Positions 1-7,030 are shown, counted from the stretch's first letter. The stretch is 21,658 bases of DNA from DATKZS01 sp035527835 [NCBI: bacterium] (GCA_035527835.1 DATKZS010000002.1:1-21658), one strand, 5' to 3'. Program-made: numbers and translations. Notes: a model not told the origin generated them from the letters alone.

Positions 1-105
1 CATGGCACATGTCTCCTTCCACGGCATGACAAAACCTCCTGTCTTGATCATGCCGAGAGTGTAACCCATGTGCCTGGTTCATTGTGTTACCTATGTACCT
101 GGATC
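1..105. mobile_element. Possible terminal region of an insertion sequence (left edge)
   Basis: Two 22-bp direct repeats with 18 matches lie at 59-80 (starting GTGTAACCCATG) and 84-105 (starting GTGTTACCTATG), and a weaker relative (CACATGTCTCCTTCC) lies at 6-20. Repeated transposase-binding motifs of this wording resemble the multi-repeat ends of IS21- or IS481-like elements as I remember them. No transposase is visible in the window, so this would be the outer end of an element lying to the left. This is inference from motif style only. Confidence 0.3.
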
Positions 106-110
106 GGACC

Positions 111-369
111 ATTCTCCAGCCTGGGGTGTGAACCCCAGGAAGGGAGGTCATCAAATCCTTTTAAGCGCTGAAGGCGCGGCATAAAACGTGCTCTATTGTG
201 GTGCGGGCCTTTTGCCCGCGCCGGGGTCGTCTTGCGGGCGAGACGCCTGCGCCACAATTATGATCCACTACGGCAGCTCCTATGCCGCGCTTTCAGCGCT
301 CCCATGGTTTGCCGGCTTCGTTTTCCTGGGGTTCACACCCCAGGCTGGGAATATCGCGCTTTCAGCGCT
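111..369 (+). repeat. Long inverted repeat, left copy
   Basis: This 259-bp stretch is the reverse complement of 6179-6438 with only about four substitutions and one single-base indel by eye. It is built of smaller palindromes. CCTGGGGT-GTGA-ACCCCAGG sits near each end, AGCGCT-containing words recur, and a central part pairs GCGGGCCTTTTGCCCGC with GCGGGCGAGACGCCTGCG. The apparent reading frames through it are not gene-like and appear in both copies. It is probably a dispersed, non-coding palindromic element. Confidence 0.9.
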
Positions 370-442
370 GCGCCAGTGGACACCGGGAGGCGCGGGATGG
401 CAAATGCAAAACTCATCCTCATCGCATCCTGCGGCCGGAGTC

Positions 443-466
443 GCCCACATAGCGAGCTATGTGGGC
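443..466. repeat. Perfect 10-bp hairpin
   Basis: GCCCACATAG and CTATGTGGGC form a perfect 10-bp stem around the four-base loop CGAG. There is no T-run after it on either strand and no gene close by, so it reads as a palindromic repeat element rather than a terminator. Confidence 0.75.
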
Positions 467-473
467 TATCCCG

Positions 474-520
474 CTGTTCATCCTGCATATCCTTGTTACC
501 CATTCTTTGTCCTTCTTCTC
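474..520 (+). repeat. Shuffled inverted-repeat module, left copy
   Basis: About 45 bp starting CTGTTCATCCTGCATATCC match the reverse complement of 6482-6527 with a handful of mismatches. Relative to the 260-bp inverted repeat the module is on the other side in the two copies: after it here, and before it when the right copy is read in reverse. The two loci therefore share modules in different order rather than one simple duplication. Confidence 0.75.
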
Positions 521-691
521 GGGTCAACCCTGGGCCATGTCAATTATGCAGTTGAAAGGGCCGTGGGTGCCCTCACCCGCGGAACCTCTTTCTTCCCCCT
601 GGCTACTTGCTACTCTCTTTCTTCAGGGCATTACTTTTTTACCTGTCGGGGTGCGACATTTTTACTATATATAGGGGAGCGGGGAGGTTTA

Positions 692-715
692 GGGTTTGGG
701 GTTTGGGGTTTGGGG
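692..715 (+). repeat. Telomere-like G-rich tandem repeat (G-quadruplex motif)
   Basis: TTTAGGG is followed by three TTTGGGG units, giving G-runs at 692-694, 698-701, 705-708 and 712-715 separated by TTT. This satisfies the classic four-run G-quadruplex pattern. It lies in a gene-free stretch just downstream of an AT-rich tract at 655-673. Confidence 0.7.
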
Positions 716-845
716 TTGTGGACAGGGCGTAAAGAAAAGTCTTTTTGCTTTTTGATCCTGTTCATCCTGACCATCCCTGTTAATAATTCTTGAGGTGTTG
801 ATGATGGCTCTACGAAAAATCACATTTGCCGACAAGATCCGTCAT

Positions 846-1112
846 TTTGAGGGCCGATTGGGGCGCGTCATTTCGTGGCCTGGACGGCAGGACGCGGGTG
901 GCCTGAGGGTTAGGACACGGAGGCATTTTCGCGGCCCAGCGCGTAGGCCACACGAGTCCGGAAATTGGGCCACGGAGATGGCTTCGCGGCCTGGACCCTG
1001 GGCCTCAAAATTCAGGCCACAAACGGGGAAGCCTCGGAATTCATTGGATCCCGGCGCGGAAAAGGGGGAAAAATTTTCGGGAAAAGGTCTCTGTGGCCTA
1101 AATTTGATGCCG
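846..1112. repeat. Cluster of GTGGCC words in both orientations
   Basis: GTGGCCT-type words occur at about 876, 898, 986 and 1093, and their complements (AGGCCAC, GGGCCAC) at about 945, 967 and 1013. The clearest pair is 1001-1020 against 1093-1111, which match as an inverted repeat around the word GTGGCCT plus an AT-rich half. Open frames cross the region, but the word pattern argues for non-coding repeat DNA. Confidence 0.45.
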
Positions 1113-1276
1113 ATGGTCAAGGCGAAAATATTTTTCGCGCGGCCCGTTCCTTTTTCCCGGTTCCCCGCTCCGCGTTCCGCTTTCCGAGTTCCCCGTCCCT
1201 CGCTCCTTGGTTCTTGCTTGTGTTTTCTTTATTCTTGCCCCTGGCTACTGACTACTGGCTACTGGCTACTCTTATA

Positions 1277-1305
1277 TTGTTGTTGTAGCGGCGGGGTCGT
1301 ATAAT
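1277..1305 (+). promoter_or_regulatory. Putative sigma70-type promoter of the hydrolase gene
   Basis: TTGTTG (1277-1282), a 17-base spacer and a consensus TATAAT (1300-1305) lie about 47 bases upstream of the ATG at 1352. The -10 is perfect and the -35 matches 4 of 6. Transcription would start near 1312. Confidence 0.5.
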
Positions 1306-1351
1306 GTCGTGGCAGGCGATTATCAGCCGATGACGGATGAAGGAGGGAGCG

Positions 1352-2263
1352 ATGAGAAGGACGGCGGTATTGGCGATTTTGGCGGTGCTGGTTTTGGGGT
1401 GCGAGTCTCGCCAGCATTCGATCGTGCGGGAGAACGGTTACGTTGCGGACCATCCGGTGGAGGAGGTCGCGCATTACTGGGACGCGGTTCCATGGGTGAC
1501 GGTTAGCGGGCGGACGCTGGTCATGGACATCTCGGCGCCGGCGGGGTCGGGTCCGTTCCCGTGCCTGATGATCATTCACGGCGGGGGCTGGGAGCTTCAC
1601 ACCAACACGGTGATGGAGGGCATGGCGCGTCACGTCACGAACCAGGGGTACGCGATTTTCAACATCAATTACCGGACGCTTCCGGAGGGCGCGGACATGA
1701 AGCAGATCGTTGAGGACTGCATGGGCGCGCTGATCTGGGTGAAGGAGCACGCGGCGGAGTACGGCGGCGACGCCTCGCGGATCGCGGTGACCGGCGACAG
1801 CGCGGGCGGGCACCTGACGGCCATGATCGTGACGCGGGGCGGGGACCCGGAGTTTACCCCGACCTACCGCGGCAACGGCGCGACCGACCTCTCGATCACC
1901 TGCGCCATCCCGACCTATGGCGTGTATGATTTCCCGGCGCTGACCAAGGCCGCGTCGCCTTACGTCAAGAAGGTGCTGGGCGCGAGCTGCGAAAAGGACG
2001 AGGCGCGGTGCCGGGAGTTCTCGCCGATCTATCACGTTCACGCGGGGATGCCGCCGGAGCTGGTGCTGGTGGGCGGCCGGGACCCGCTCTTGGGCCAGAA
2101 CCAGGCGTACGTGGACGCGGTGAAGCAGGCGGGCTCGCCGATCGAGCTGTGGGTGTACCCGGGACAGGGGCACGCGTTCTTGAACTACTTCTGGGACGAG
2201 CGCGGTCAGAAGGGCTGCGACGAGATGGTGAAGTTCATGGACCGGGAGCTGAAGGGGAATTAG
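1352..2263 (+). CDS. Alpha/beta-hydrolase lipoprotein, HSL-type carboxylesterase family
   Basis: Predicted esterase or lipase-like hydrolase, probably exported and lipid-anchored. The 303-residue product begins with a lipoprotein signal peptide ending at Cys17 (VLVLGC). The alpha/beta-hydrolase core shows the oxyanion-hole motif HGGGW (76-80) and the nucleophile elbow GDSAGG with Ser150. The likely acid is Asp244 in GGRDP and the likely base His274 in GQGHAF. HGGGW followed by GDSAGG is the signature of the hormone-sensitive-lipase/BD-FAE-like group. I chose ATG 1352 because AAGGAGGGAGC sits directly before it. The in-frame ATG at 1337 lies upstream of that site and would push the signal peptide inward. 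It stands alone, convergent with the transglycosylase gene at 2322-3788. Substrate unknown. Confidence 0.88.
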   Translation: MRRTAVLAILAVLVLGCESRQHSIVRENGYVADHPVEEVAHYWDAVPWVTVSGRTLVMDISAPAGSGPFPCLMIIHGGGWELHTNTVMEGMARHVTNQGYAIFNINYRTLPEGADMKQIVEDCMGALIWVKEHAAEYGGDASRIAVTGDSAGGHLTAMIVTRGGDPEFTPTYRGNGATDLSITCAIPTYGVYDFPALTKAASPYVKKVLGASCEKDEARCREFSPIYHVHAGMPPELVLVGGRDPLLGQNQAYVDAVKQAGSPIELWVYPGQGHAFLNYFWDERGQKGCDEMVKFMDRELKGN

Positions 2264-2321
2264 GCGGGACCCTCTTGTCGCGCGACTTTGGCCCGACCGG
2301 AGTATCGGGCCCGCCGAAAGT

Positions 2322-3788
2322 CTATTTCAGGTCCGTTCCGCGGACCTCGAGCACGGAACTGGTGGGGATGAGGGCGGGCGGGCTTCCCGCGGTGACGCCT
2401 CCGGGCAGGGGCGCGGTGTCAATGATGCCGAGGGTGGCCTTGACCAGCTCGATGCTGCCCTTGGGCACGCGGAGCAGATAGCCTTTCGGCGCCGCGGTCC
2501 AACTGTTCTCGACGGCGTCGGTCCAGGCGGGGTTCATGGAGACGAGGATCGTGGTGCTCATGCCGAGCTCGCGGGACAACTGGTTCAGGGTGTAGGCCCG
2601 CGGGAGCGAGACCAGGTCATAATCGAGCGGGGTCGCGGCCACGGGCGAGAGCTGGTTTTTGAGTCCGAGTTTTTTTTCGACGCGGATCACGGCGATCAGC
2701 TTGGCGTAAAAGTTCTCGACCGAGAAGCCGATGTCGCGGTAGTCGTATTCGTTGATGAGCTGGGCCAGCGAGTCGGCGCCGGTCCGGTTCATGGCCTTGA
2801 TCATGCGGGCGGTCCCGGCGTTATAAGCGGTGACGGCGAGCGGCCAGGTTTTGAGGCGCTGGTGGTCGCGCTTCAAGATGTAGGCGGCGGCGCGGGTTGC
2901 GGCGATGGGATCGCGGCGCTCGTCAATGGCGGTGGTCATGACGAGGTAGGGCCGGGCGGCGGAGGGCAGGAACTGCCAGACCCCGACCGCGCCCGCGGAT
3001 GAGCGGGCGCGGCGGTCGAACATGCTCTCGACGAAGACGAGGCGGGTGAGGTCCGGCGGCAGGCCCTGGTCGCGGAACATCTCTTCCATCACCGGCAGGT
3101 ACGGCGCGGCGAGTTGGTAGGCCTGGATCAGCTCGTTCTTGCGGCCGCGCAAGGACCCGATGTGCCCGGGCAGCGCCGCCCGCGCGAACTTTTCCGGGTT
3201 GTGAAGGTACGCGAACTTCTGATACAGCGCCGCCAGCTCGGGCCCGTCCGGCCGCTCGTTGATCTCCGCCAGCGGGTCCGCCGACTTCCGGCTGATCTGG
3301 TCCAGGGTCTTCAGCATGGGCCTAAGCCGCGTGATCACCGCCTGCTTGCGGCCGGGAAGATCAAAGATGGCGTCGTAAATCACCCCCGGCCGCTCGCGGT
3401 TGAAGATGATGATGTAGTTGTTGTCGTATTCCCCGAACACCGCCTCCCACAGCCGGATGCGGCCCTCGATCCCGCCCGGGCTCGGCAGCGACGCCCCGGC
3501 CAGCACCGAGGCCGGCACCAGCATCAGCGGCTCGTCCGCGTTGTCAACCCGCGTCAGAATCTCGGCCGGCCGGTCGTCGTCGCCCGGCTCGGAAGCGCAG
3601 CCCGCCGCGCCCGCCTCCGCCCGGGCCGCACCATGGTCCCGGTACGAAAGCGTCGCCTTCCAGCCCAGCACCACGGCCAAGCCCGCGACCAGCAGCAATG
3701 TCCTGGCCCATTTGGTCATGGGAAAAACAGTCCTTGCTTCCCGCGCCCCTCTATTGACAGGAGCGGGCCGCGCCTTCACAATTGACAC
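2322..3788 (-). CDS. Membrane-anchored lytic murein transglycosylase, MltD-like
   Basis: Predicted peptidoglycan lytic transglycosylase acting in the periplasm, cleaving the MurNAc-GlcNAc bond with formation of 1,6-anhydro-MurNAc. An N-terminal hydrophobic segment (about residues 27-43) would anchor or export it. The SLT domain spans about 225-370, with catalytic Glu254 in the motif VESMF followed by GAVGVWQF (266-273) and AYNAG (321-325). A LysM-like stretch (about 399-443, YTLNQLSRELG...NPAW) follows. Total length (488) is close to E. coli MltD. The GTG at 3788 has a good site (AAAGGAAG, six bases away). An ATG at 3719 would give a more ordinary signal peptide, so the start is uncertain. 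It is divergent from the solute-binding protein gene. Strand composition flips inside this gene near 3150-3200. Confidence 0.85.
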   Translation of the reverse strand: MSIVKARPAPVNRGAREARTVFPMTKWARTLLLVAGLAVVLGWKATLSYRDHGAARAEAGAAGCASEPGDDDRPAEILTRVDNADEPLMLVPASVLAGASLPSPGGIEGRIRLWEAVFGEYDNNYIIIFNRERPGVIYDAIFDLPGRKQAVITRLRPMLKTLDQISRKSADPLAEINERPDGPELAALYQKFAYLHNPEKFARAALPGHIGSLRGRKNELIQAYQLAAPYLPVMEEMFRDQGLPPDLTRLVFVESMFDRRARSSAGAVGVWQFLPSAARPYLVMTTAIDERRDPIAATRAAAYILKRDHQRLKTWPLAVTAYNAGTARMIKAMNRTGADSLAQLINEYDYRDIGFSVENFYAKLIAVIRVEKKLGLKNQLSPVAATPLDYDLVSLPRAYTLNQLSRELGMSTTILVSMNPAWTDAVENSWTAAPKGYLLRVPKGSIELVKATLGIIDTAPLPGGVTAGSPPALIPTSSVLEVRGTDLK

Positions 3789-3880
3789 TTGTTACTTCCT
3801 TTGGTTCGTCCGGAACGTGAGCAGCGTGAGCTTGAGCGGATTAGAGCTTAGAGCCTGCGCTTTAAAAAGGATGCACGTTT

Positions 3881-5419
3881 ATGATGCGCTTGTCAAACAA
3901 GGGAATAATTTTGTTCGCATTACTGGCCACGGCCCCAGGCGCCTGCTCCCGCGAAAACAAGGCCGGCGCGGCCCTGGTCGTGGCCATCGAGGGCAACCCC
4001 ACTTCGCTCGATCCCCGCGTGGCCCAGGACGCATATTCCCAGCGCATCTTTCCCCTGGTGTTCGAGGGGCTCTTGAGCCTCGACCAAAACGCCCTGCCCG
4101 CGCCCGGACTCGCGCTCTCCTGGGAGCAGCCCGACCCGCTCACCTACGTCTTCCACCTCGCTCCCGGCCGCCTCACGCCCACCGGCCACGAGATCGCCGC
4201 CCGCGACGTGGCCGCTACCTTTGACAGCCTGAGCGACCCCGCCCTGCGCTCGCCGCGCAAGGTCATCCGCGACCGCATCGCCAGGATCGAGGCCCTTGAC
4301 GACCACACCGTCAAATTCACCCTCAACCAGGTCTACGCGCCGTTCCTCTCCGACCTCGTCCTGGGCATCATCCCGGCCCACGCCGACAGCGCCGAGTTCC
4401 GCGCCAGGCCCTTCGGCTCCGGGCCATACCGGGTGGAGAGCTTCGAGCCCGGCGCCGCCGTCACCCTCATCGCCAACCCCCGTTTTCACGGCGCTCCGCC
4501 CCCGATCCCGCGCATCGTCTTCCGCGTCGTGCCCGACGACACCACCCGCGTCCTCGCCCTCGAGCGCGGAGAGGTCCAGCTCCTGTACAACAACGTCCCG
4601 CCCGACGACCTCCCGCTCCTCCAGAAAAATCCCCGCATCACCGTGCGCATGAGGCCCGGCATCAACTACAGCTATCTCGGCTTCAACCTCCGAGACCCCG
4701 TCCTCAAAAACCGCGCCGTGCGCGAAGCCATCGCCATGGCCATTGACCGCGAAACCATCAGCCGCTGCCTCCTCAAAGACACCGTCACGCCCGCCGCCGA
4801 GCTCATGGCGCCCTCCCACTGGGCCTACAACCCCGACGTCGAGCAATACCCCTTTGATCCGGACCGCGCTCAACAACTCCTCGACCAGGCCGGGTTCATA
4901 GACCCCGACGGCGACGGGCCCGAGCCGCGCTTCAAGCTCGAATACAAAACCTCCCAGAGCAAGACCCGCCGCTGGGTGGCCGACGCCATCGCCGACCAGC
5001 TCGAAAAAGTCGGCATCGCCGTCGAGGTCCGCTCCTACGAATGGGGCACGTTCTTCGGCGACGTCCGCGCCGGCGAATTCCAGATCTACTCGCTCACCTG
5101 GGTCGGCATCACCGACCCCGACATCTATTACCAGGCATTCCATTCCGCCAGCATCCCCCCCAACGGCGACAACCGAAACCGCTACCAAAACCCCGCATTC
5201 GATTCCCTCGCCGAAGCCGGCCGACTCGCCCTCACCCGCGAGACGCGCCGCCCCATCTATTTCCAGCTCGAACAAATCATCGCCCACGACCTGCCCTACG
5301 TAAGCCTCTGGTACGGCAACGACATCGTGGCCATGGACCACAAACTCCAGGGCTTCGAGTTCTACCCCGGAGGCGACTTCCGCTCCCTCGCCCGCGCGCG
5401 CTTCAAGCTTGAAAATTGA
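3881..5419 (+). CDS. ABC transporter solute-binding lipoprotein, family 5 (peptide/nickel type)
   Basis: Predicted extracytoplasmic binding component of a DppA/OppA/NikA-type ABC importer. The 512-residue length and the order of conserved blocks are typical of SBP_bac_5: an N-terminal 'NPTSLDPR...' block (about 39-46), 'VFEGLL', 'FGSGPYR' (about 182-188), 'NRAVREAIAMAIDR' (about 280) and the late 'DIYYQAFHS' region. The signal peptide ends near Cys22 (APGAC), an imperfect lipobox. ATG 3881 follows AAAAAGG at 3864-3870; ATG 3884 is equally possible. No permease or ATPase gene is in the window, so it is an orphan here. Its codons are unusually C-ending compared with most plus-strand genes in the window. 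The ligand cannot be inferred. Confidence 0.9.
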   Translation: MMRLSNKGIILFALLATAPGACSRENKAGAALVVAIEGNPTSLDPRVAQDAYSQRIFPLVFEGLLSLDQNALPAPGLALSWEQPDPLTYVFHLAPGRLTPTGHEIAARDVAATFDSLSDPALRSPRKVIRDRIARIEALDDHTVKFTLNQVYAPFLSDLVLGIIPAHADSAEFRARPFGSGPYRVESFEPGAAVTLIANPRFHGAPPPIPRIVFRVVPDDTTRVLALERGEVQLLYNNVPPDDLPLLQKNPRITVRMRPGINYSYLGFNLRDPVLKNRAVREAIAMAIDRETISRCLLKDTVTPAAELMAPSHWAYNPDVEQYPFDPDRAQQLLDQAGFIDPDGDGPEPRFKLEYKTSQSKTRRWVADAIADQLEKVGIAVEVRSYEWGTFFGDVRAGEFQIYSLTWVGITDPDIYYQAFHSASIPPNGDNRNRYQNPAFDSLAEAGRLALTRETRRPIYFQLEQIIAHDLPYVSLWYGNDIVAMDHKLQGFEFYPGGDFRSLARARFKLEN

Positions 5420-5480
5420 GGCTTGGGGCTTGAGGCTTGGGGATCCTTTCCCTTGCTACTTGCTACTATCTACTACCTAC
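5419..5480. repeat. Tandem-word spacer
   Basis: GAGGCTTGGGGCTTGAGGCTTGGGG (written here only as its units GGCTTGGG/GGCTTGAG) is followed by CTACTTGCTACT and CTACTACCTACTT runs. The CTACT words recur at 1242-1270 and 600-615. No complementary arm is seen here, so it is a one-sided version of the word repeats found elsewhere in the window. Confidence 0.5.
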
Positions 5481-5510
5481 TTTCCCTTTTAATCTTTTTC
5501 ATTTTTCCGC

Positions 5511-5540
5511 TTGACAATACAATACCCTCATGTGTACAAT
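5511..5540 (+). promoter_or_regulatory. Strong sigma70-like promoter of the DUF4258/DUF2283 operon
   Basis: A perfect TTGACA (5511-5516), an 18-base spacer and TACAAT (5535-5540) sit 41 bases before the ATG at 5582. The predicted start of transcription is near 5547. The -10 overlaps the palindrome TGTACA (5534-5539), which could be part of an autoregulatory site, although no operator is proven. Confidence 0.65.
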
Positions 5541-5581
5541 GGCTGCCAAGACTGGCCCGCACGCTGGACCAAGGCTATAAT

Positions 5582-5830
5582 ATGGATTATCAACTGACGC
5601 TTCATGCTGAAGACGCATTGGAAAAGCGCCGAATCCCGCGCGAATGGATGGAACGGGTCCTGTCCAGCCCGGAATCGTCGGAGCCTGATTCGATTGATCC
5701 GGAGTTGGAACATCGGCTGGCGCCGATTGAAGAATTCGAGGGGAGAATTCTCAGGGTGATCGTGAATACGGCCGCGGTTCCCCCTCGCGTCATTACCGTC
5801 TATTTTGATCGAAGGAGAAAACGGCCATGA
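5582..5830 (+). CDS. DUF4258 family protein, putative toxin of a toxin-antitoxin-like pair
   Basis: Small 82-residue protein. The pattern 'LTLHAEDALEKRRIPREWMERVLSSPE' near the start (a His followed by a helix with ALEKR and a 'RVL..PE' turn) and the C-terminal 'RVIVNTAAVPPRVITVYFDRR' strand pair match the DUF4258 family. That family is thought to adopt a RelE/ParE-like fold and often sits next to DUF2283 genes. ATG 5582 was chosen because AAGG (5571-5574) is seven bases upstream and translation from further upstream would start before the promoter. Its stop overlaps the next start in ATGA, indicating translational coupling. Toxicity is inference from family and context. Confidence 0.75.
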   Translation: MDYQLTLHAEDALEKRRIPREWMERVLSSPESSEPDSIDPELEHRLAPIEEFEGRILRVIVNTAAVPPRVITVYFDRRRKRP

Positions 5831-6066
5831 AGCTGAAAATTGACGAACAGGCCGATGCCCTTTACCTCACGCTCAGTGATGCCCCGGCGATGGAATCCGA
5901 GGAAATATCGCCCGGGATAATCATGGACTATGATTCCGAGCACCGCGTGGTGGGAATCGAGATGCTCTACCTCTCCCGCCGCGCCCCGGGCGCCGATCTA
6001 AGACGATGGCAAATCGAGTCCGTCCCCGCCGAGGATCGAAGCCCCCTGGCGAATGGAAAGCCCTGA
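5827..6066 (+). CDS. DUF2283 family protein, putative antitoxin partner
   Basis: The 79-residue product starts with the DUF2283 signature. The order is 'DEQADALYLTLSD' (about 6-18), 'ESEEISPGIIMDYD' (about 23-36) and 'VVGIEML' (about 41-47). DUF2283 proteins are small beta-rich proteins commonly encoded directly after DUF4258 genes, and the pair is regarded as a candidate toxin-antitoxin module. The ATG overlaps the stop of the upstream gene by four bases, and an upstream GAAGGAG (5809-5815) supplies a ribosome site. The last 25 or so residues are poor in family features and run into the repeat-rich spacer, so the natural C-terminus may be extended. Confidence 0.78.
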   Translation: MKLKIDEQADALYLTLSDAPAMESEEISPGIIMDYDSEHRVVGIEMLYLSRRAPGADLRRWQIESVPAEDRSPLANGKP

Positions 6067-6178
6067 AAGGGCCTTCATAACATAGCCCAGGGTCGGTCCG
6101 TTGTGCAGCGCTGAAAGCGCGACCCTTCGTGAACCCTGTGGCAAAAGCCCTGGGGACCGGACGCCTGATCTCGTCTTT
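6067..6178. other. Spacer with AGCGCT-type palindromes
   Basis: Directly after the DUF2283 gene comes non-coding DNA with AGCGCTGAAAGCGC (about 6107-6120), a CCGGTCCCC/GGGTCGGTCC-like pairing, and words shared in style with the 260-bp inverted repeat that follows. No gene is seen. Confidence 0.5.
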
Positions 6179-6438
6179 AGCGCTGTAAGCGCGATATTCC
6201 CCAGCCTGGGGTGTGAACCCCAGGAAAACGAAGCCGGCAAACCATGGGAGCGCTGAAAGCGCGGCATAGGAGCTGCCGTAGTGGATCATAATTGTGGCGC
6301 AGGCGTCTCGCCCGCAAGACGACCCCGGCGCAGGCAAAAGGCCCGCACCACAATAGAGCACGTTTTATGCCGCGCCTTCAGCGCTTAAAAGGATTGGATG
6401 ACCTCCCTTCCTGGGGTTCACACCCCAGGCTGGAGAAT
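6179..6438 (-). repeat. Long inverted repeat, right copy
   Basis: Near-identical reverse complement of 111-369, about 98 percent by eye. It has the same two CCTGGGGT-GTGA-ACCCCAGG hairpins near its ends and the same AGCGCT-type words. The two copies bracket 5.8 kb holding the hydrolase, MltD-like, solute-binding protein and DUF4258/DUF2283 genes. No transposase is inside either copy. Confidence 0.9.
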
Positions 6439-6481
6439 CCCGCGCCCTTGGCGCTGAAAAAGACCCGGCGGGGCTGCCAGG

Positions 6482-6584
6482 GGAAGAGGGACGAAGAATG
6501 GGTAACAGGGATATGCAGGATAAACAGGATATGAAAAATTCCGTCTTTCTCTTTGACATCCTGGACATCCTGTACATCCTTGTT
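6482..6584. repeat. Word hairpin 1 (CAGGATA/CATCCTG words) and shuffled module
   Basis: 6482-6527 is the right copy of the 45-bp module seen at 474-520. Within it, a left arm at 6503-6530 (CAGGGATATGCAGGATAAAC words) pairs with a right arm at 6555-6584 (repeats of CATCCTG/CATCCTT). Each arm reiterates a word of about ten bases, and the arms are separated by an AT-rich loop. Confidence 0.65.
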
Positions 6585-6682
6585 CAAAACACTCTTGTCC
6601 GGCGGCTCAAAGCCCGCGGCCAAAGAAGGACCTTAAACCGGCCTTCTCCAGCAGCGCCGGCCCCGGCGGCAAGAGATGGGCG

Positions 6683-6709
6683 GGGATCGGCGGGATCGGC
6701 GGGATCGGG
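6683..6709 (+). repeat. Three tandem 9-bp repeats
   Basis: GGGATCGGC is repeated at 6683, 6692 and 6701, the last copy being GGGATCGGG. They abut the GGTCAGGTCTTAACATTT motif. Confidence 0.6.
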
Positions 6710-6810
6710 GTCAGGTCTTAACATTTAACATTGTCCTTTGAGTCTTTATGGTTTTTTTCTCTTCTTTTCTCTCTGGAAGAAAGGAAATTCAACCACAAAG
6801 GCACAAAGGG
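6707..6810 (+). repeat. Direct repeat, left copy, beginning GGGGTCAGGTCTTAACATTT
   Basis: About 104 bp match 7777-7877 closely: the GGTCAGGTCTTAACATTTAA motif, a CTTTG...TTTGTGG-type run, 'CTCTGGAAGAAAGGAAATTC', and then the CACAAAGG words. The two copies flank the gene at 7031-7642. I recall the opening motif as frequent beside REP-associated (Y1-type) transposase genes, but none is present here. Confidence 0.7.
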
Positions 6811-6874
6811 CACAAAGGAAAGAAGAATCATTCATTTTTATACTTCGTGCCCTTTGTGTCTTTGTGGTTCAATT
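6786..6874. repeat. Word hairpin 2 (CACAAAGG words)
   Basis: The left arm (6786-6819) reads AACCACAAAGGCACAAAGGG and continues with one more CACAAAGG. The right arm (6843-6874) is its near-perfect complement (GCCCTTTGTGTCTTTGTGG). The loop is AT-rich. The unit is about nine bases and is reiterated three times per arm. Confidence 0.75.
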
Positions 6875-6914
6875 TTCTTGTATTCTTTTCCCTGGTCCCG
6901 CGTTGGCTGGGCGG

Positions 6915-7025
6915 TAGGATTAAATATCGCTTTCAGGGGACACGATGGTACGGGCGGCTCTTTCCCAGGGTAGTCCGGTGACGGCCAACGCTCAAGCTTT
7001 GTTAAGTATGCCCCGTTGGGGCATT
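6915..7025 (+). repeat. Hairpin-rich block, copy A
   Basis: First of three related blocks of about 110 bp (with 8233-8342 and 8413-8520). Order of parts: AGGATTAAATAT, a CTTTCAGGG palindrome half, TTTCCCAGGGTAGTCCGG, CCAACGCTCAAGC (partner arm degraded in this copy), then TGCCCC-GTT-GGGGCA, a perfect small hairpin. It ends five bases before the stop of the minus-strand gene at 7031. Confidence 0.75.
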
Positions 7026-7030
7026 GATGG

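Larger units (their letters stand above)
521..1276. other. Gene-free stretch: low-complexity word tracts
   Basis: Apart from the G-rich tract and the GTGGCC cluster listed separately, this stretch holds pyrimidine-rich word runs. Examples are GATCCTGTTCATCCTGACC near 755, alternating CCCGCTCCG/TTCCG words at 1140-1200, and repeats of GGCTACT at 1242-1270. I see no ribosome-binding site followed by a protein-like frame. The frame opening near 798 runs straight through these words and lacks any recognisable protein. Confidence 0.6.

Noticed and set aside
188-793. Open frames starting in the 260-bp repeat
   Set aside because: The same peptide is produced from the inverted copy at 6361 downward, so the frame is a property of a dispersed non-coding element.
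795-1304. Open frames in the left spacer as a possible gene
   Set aside because: They cross the GTGGCC words and the GGCTACT repeats, show no recognisable domain, and several frames on both strands are equally open.
1337-1351. Earlier ATG for the hydrolase
   Set aside because: The ribosome-binding site AAGGAGG lies after this ATG and directly before 1352, and the signal peptide fits the later start.
3782-3787. TTGACA as a promoter for the solute-binding protein gene
   Set aside because: No -10-like hexamer lies 16-18 bases downstream.
3920-5341. Long minus-strand open frame opposite the solute-binding protein
   Set aside because: Asp/Gly/Val-rich shadow caused by C-ending codons of the real gene.
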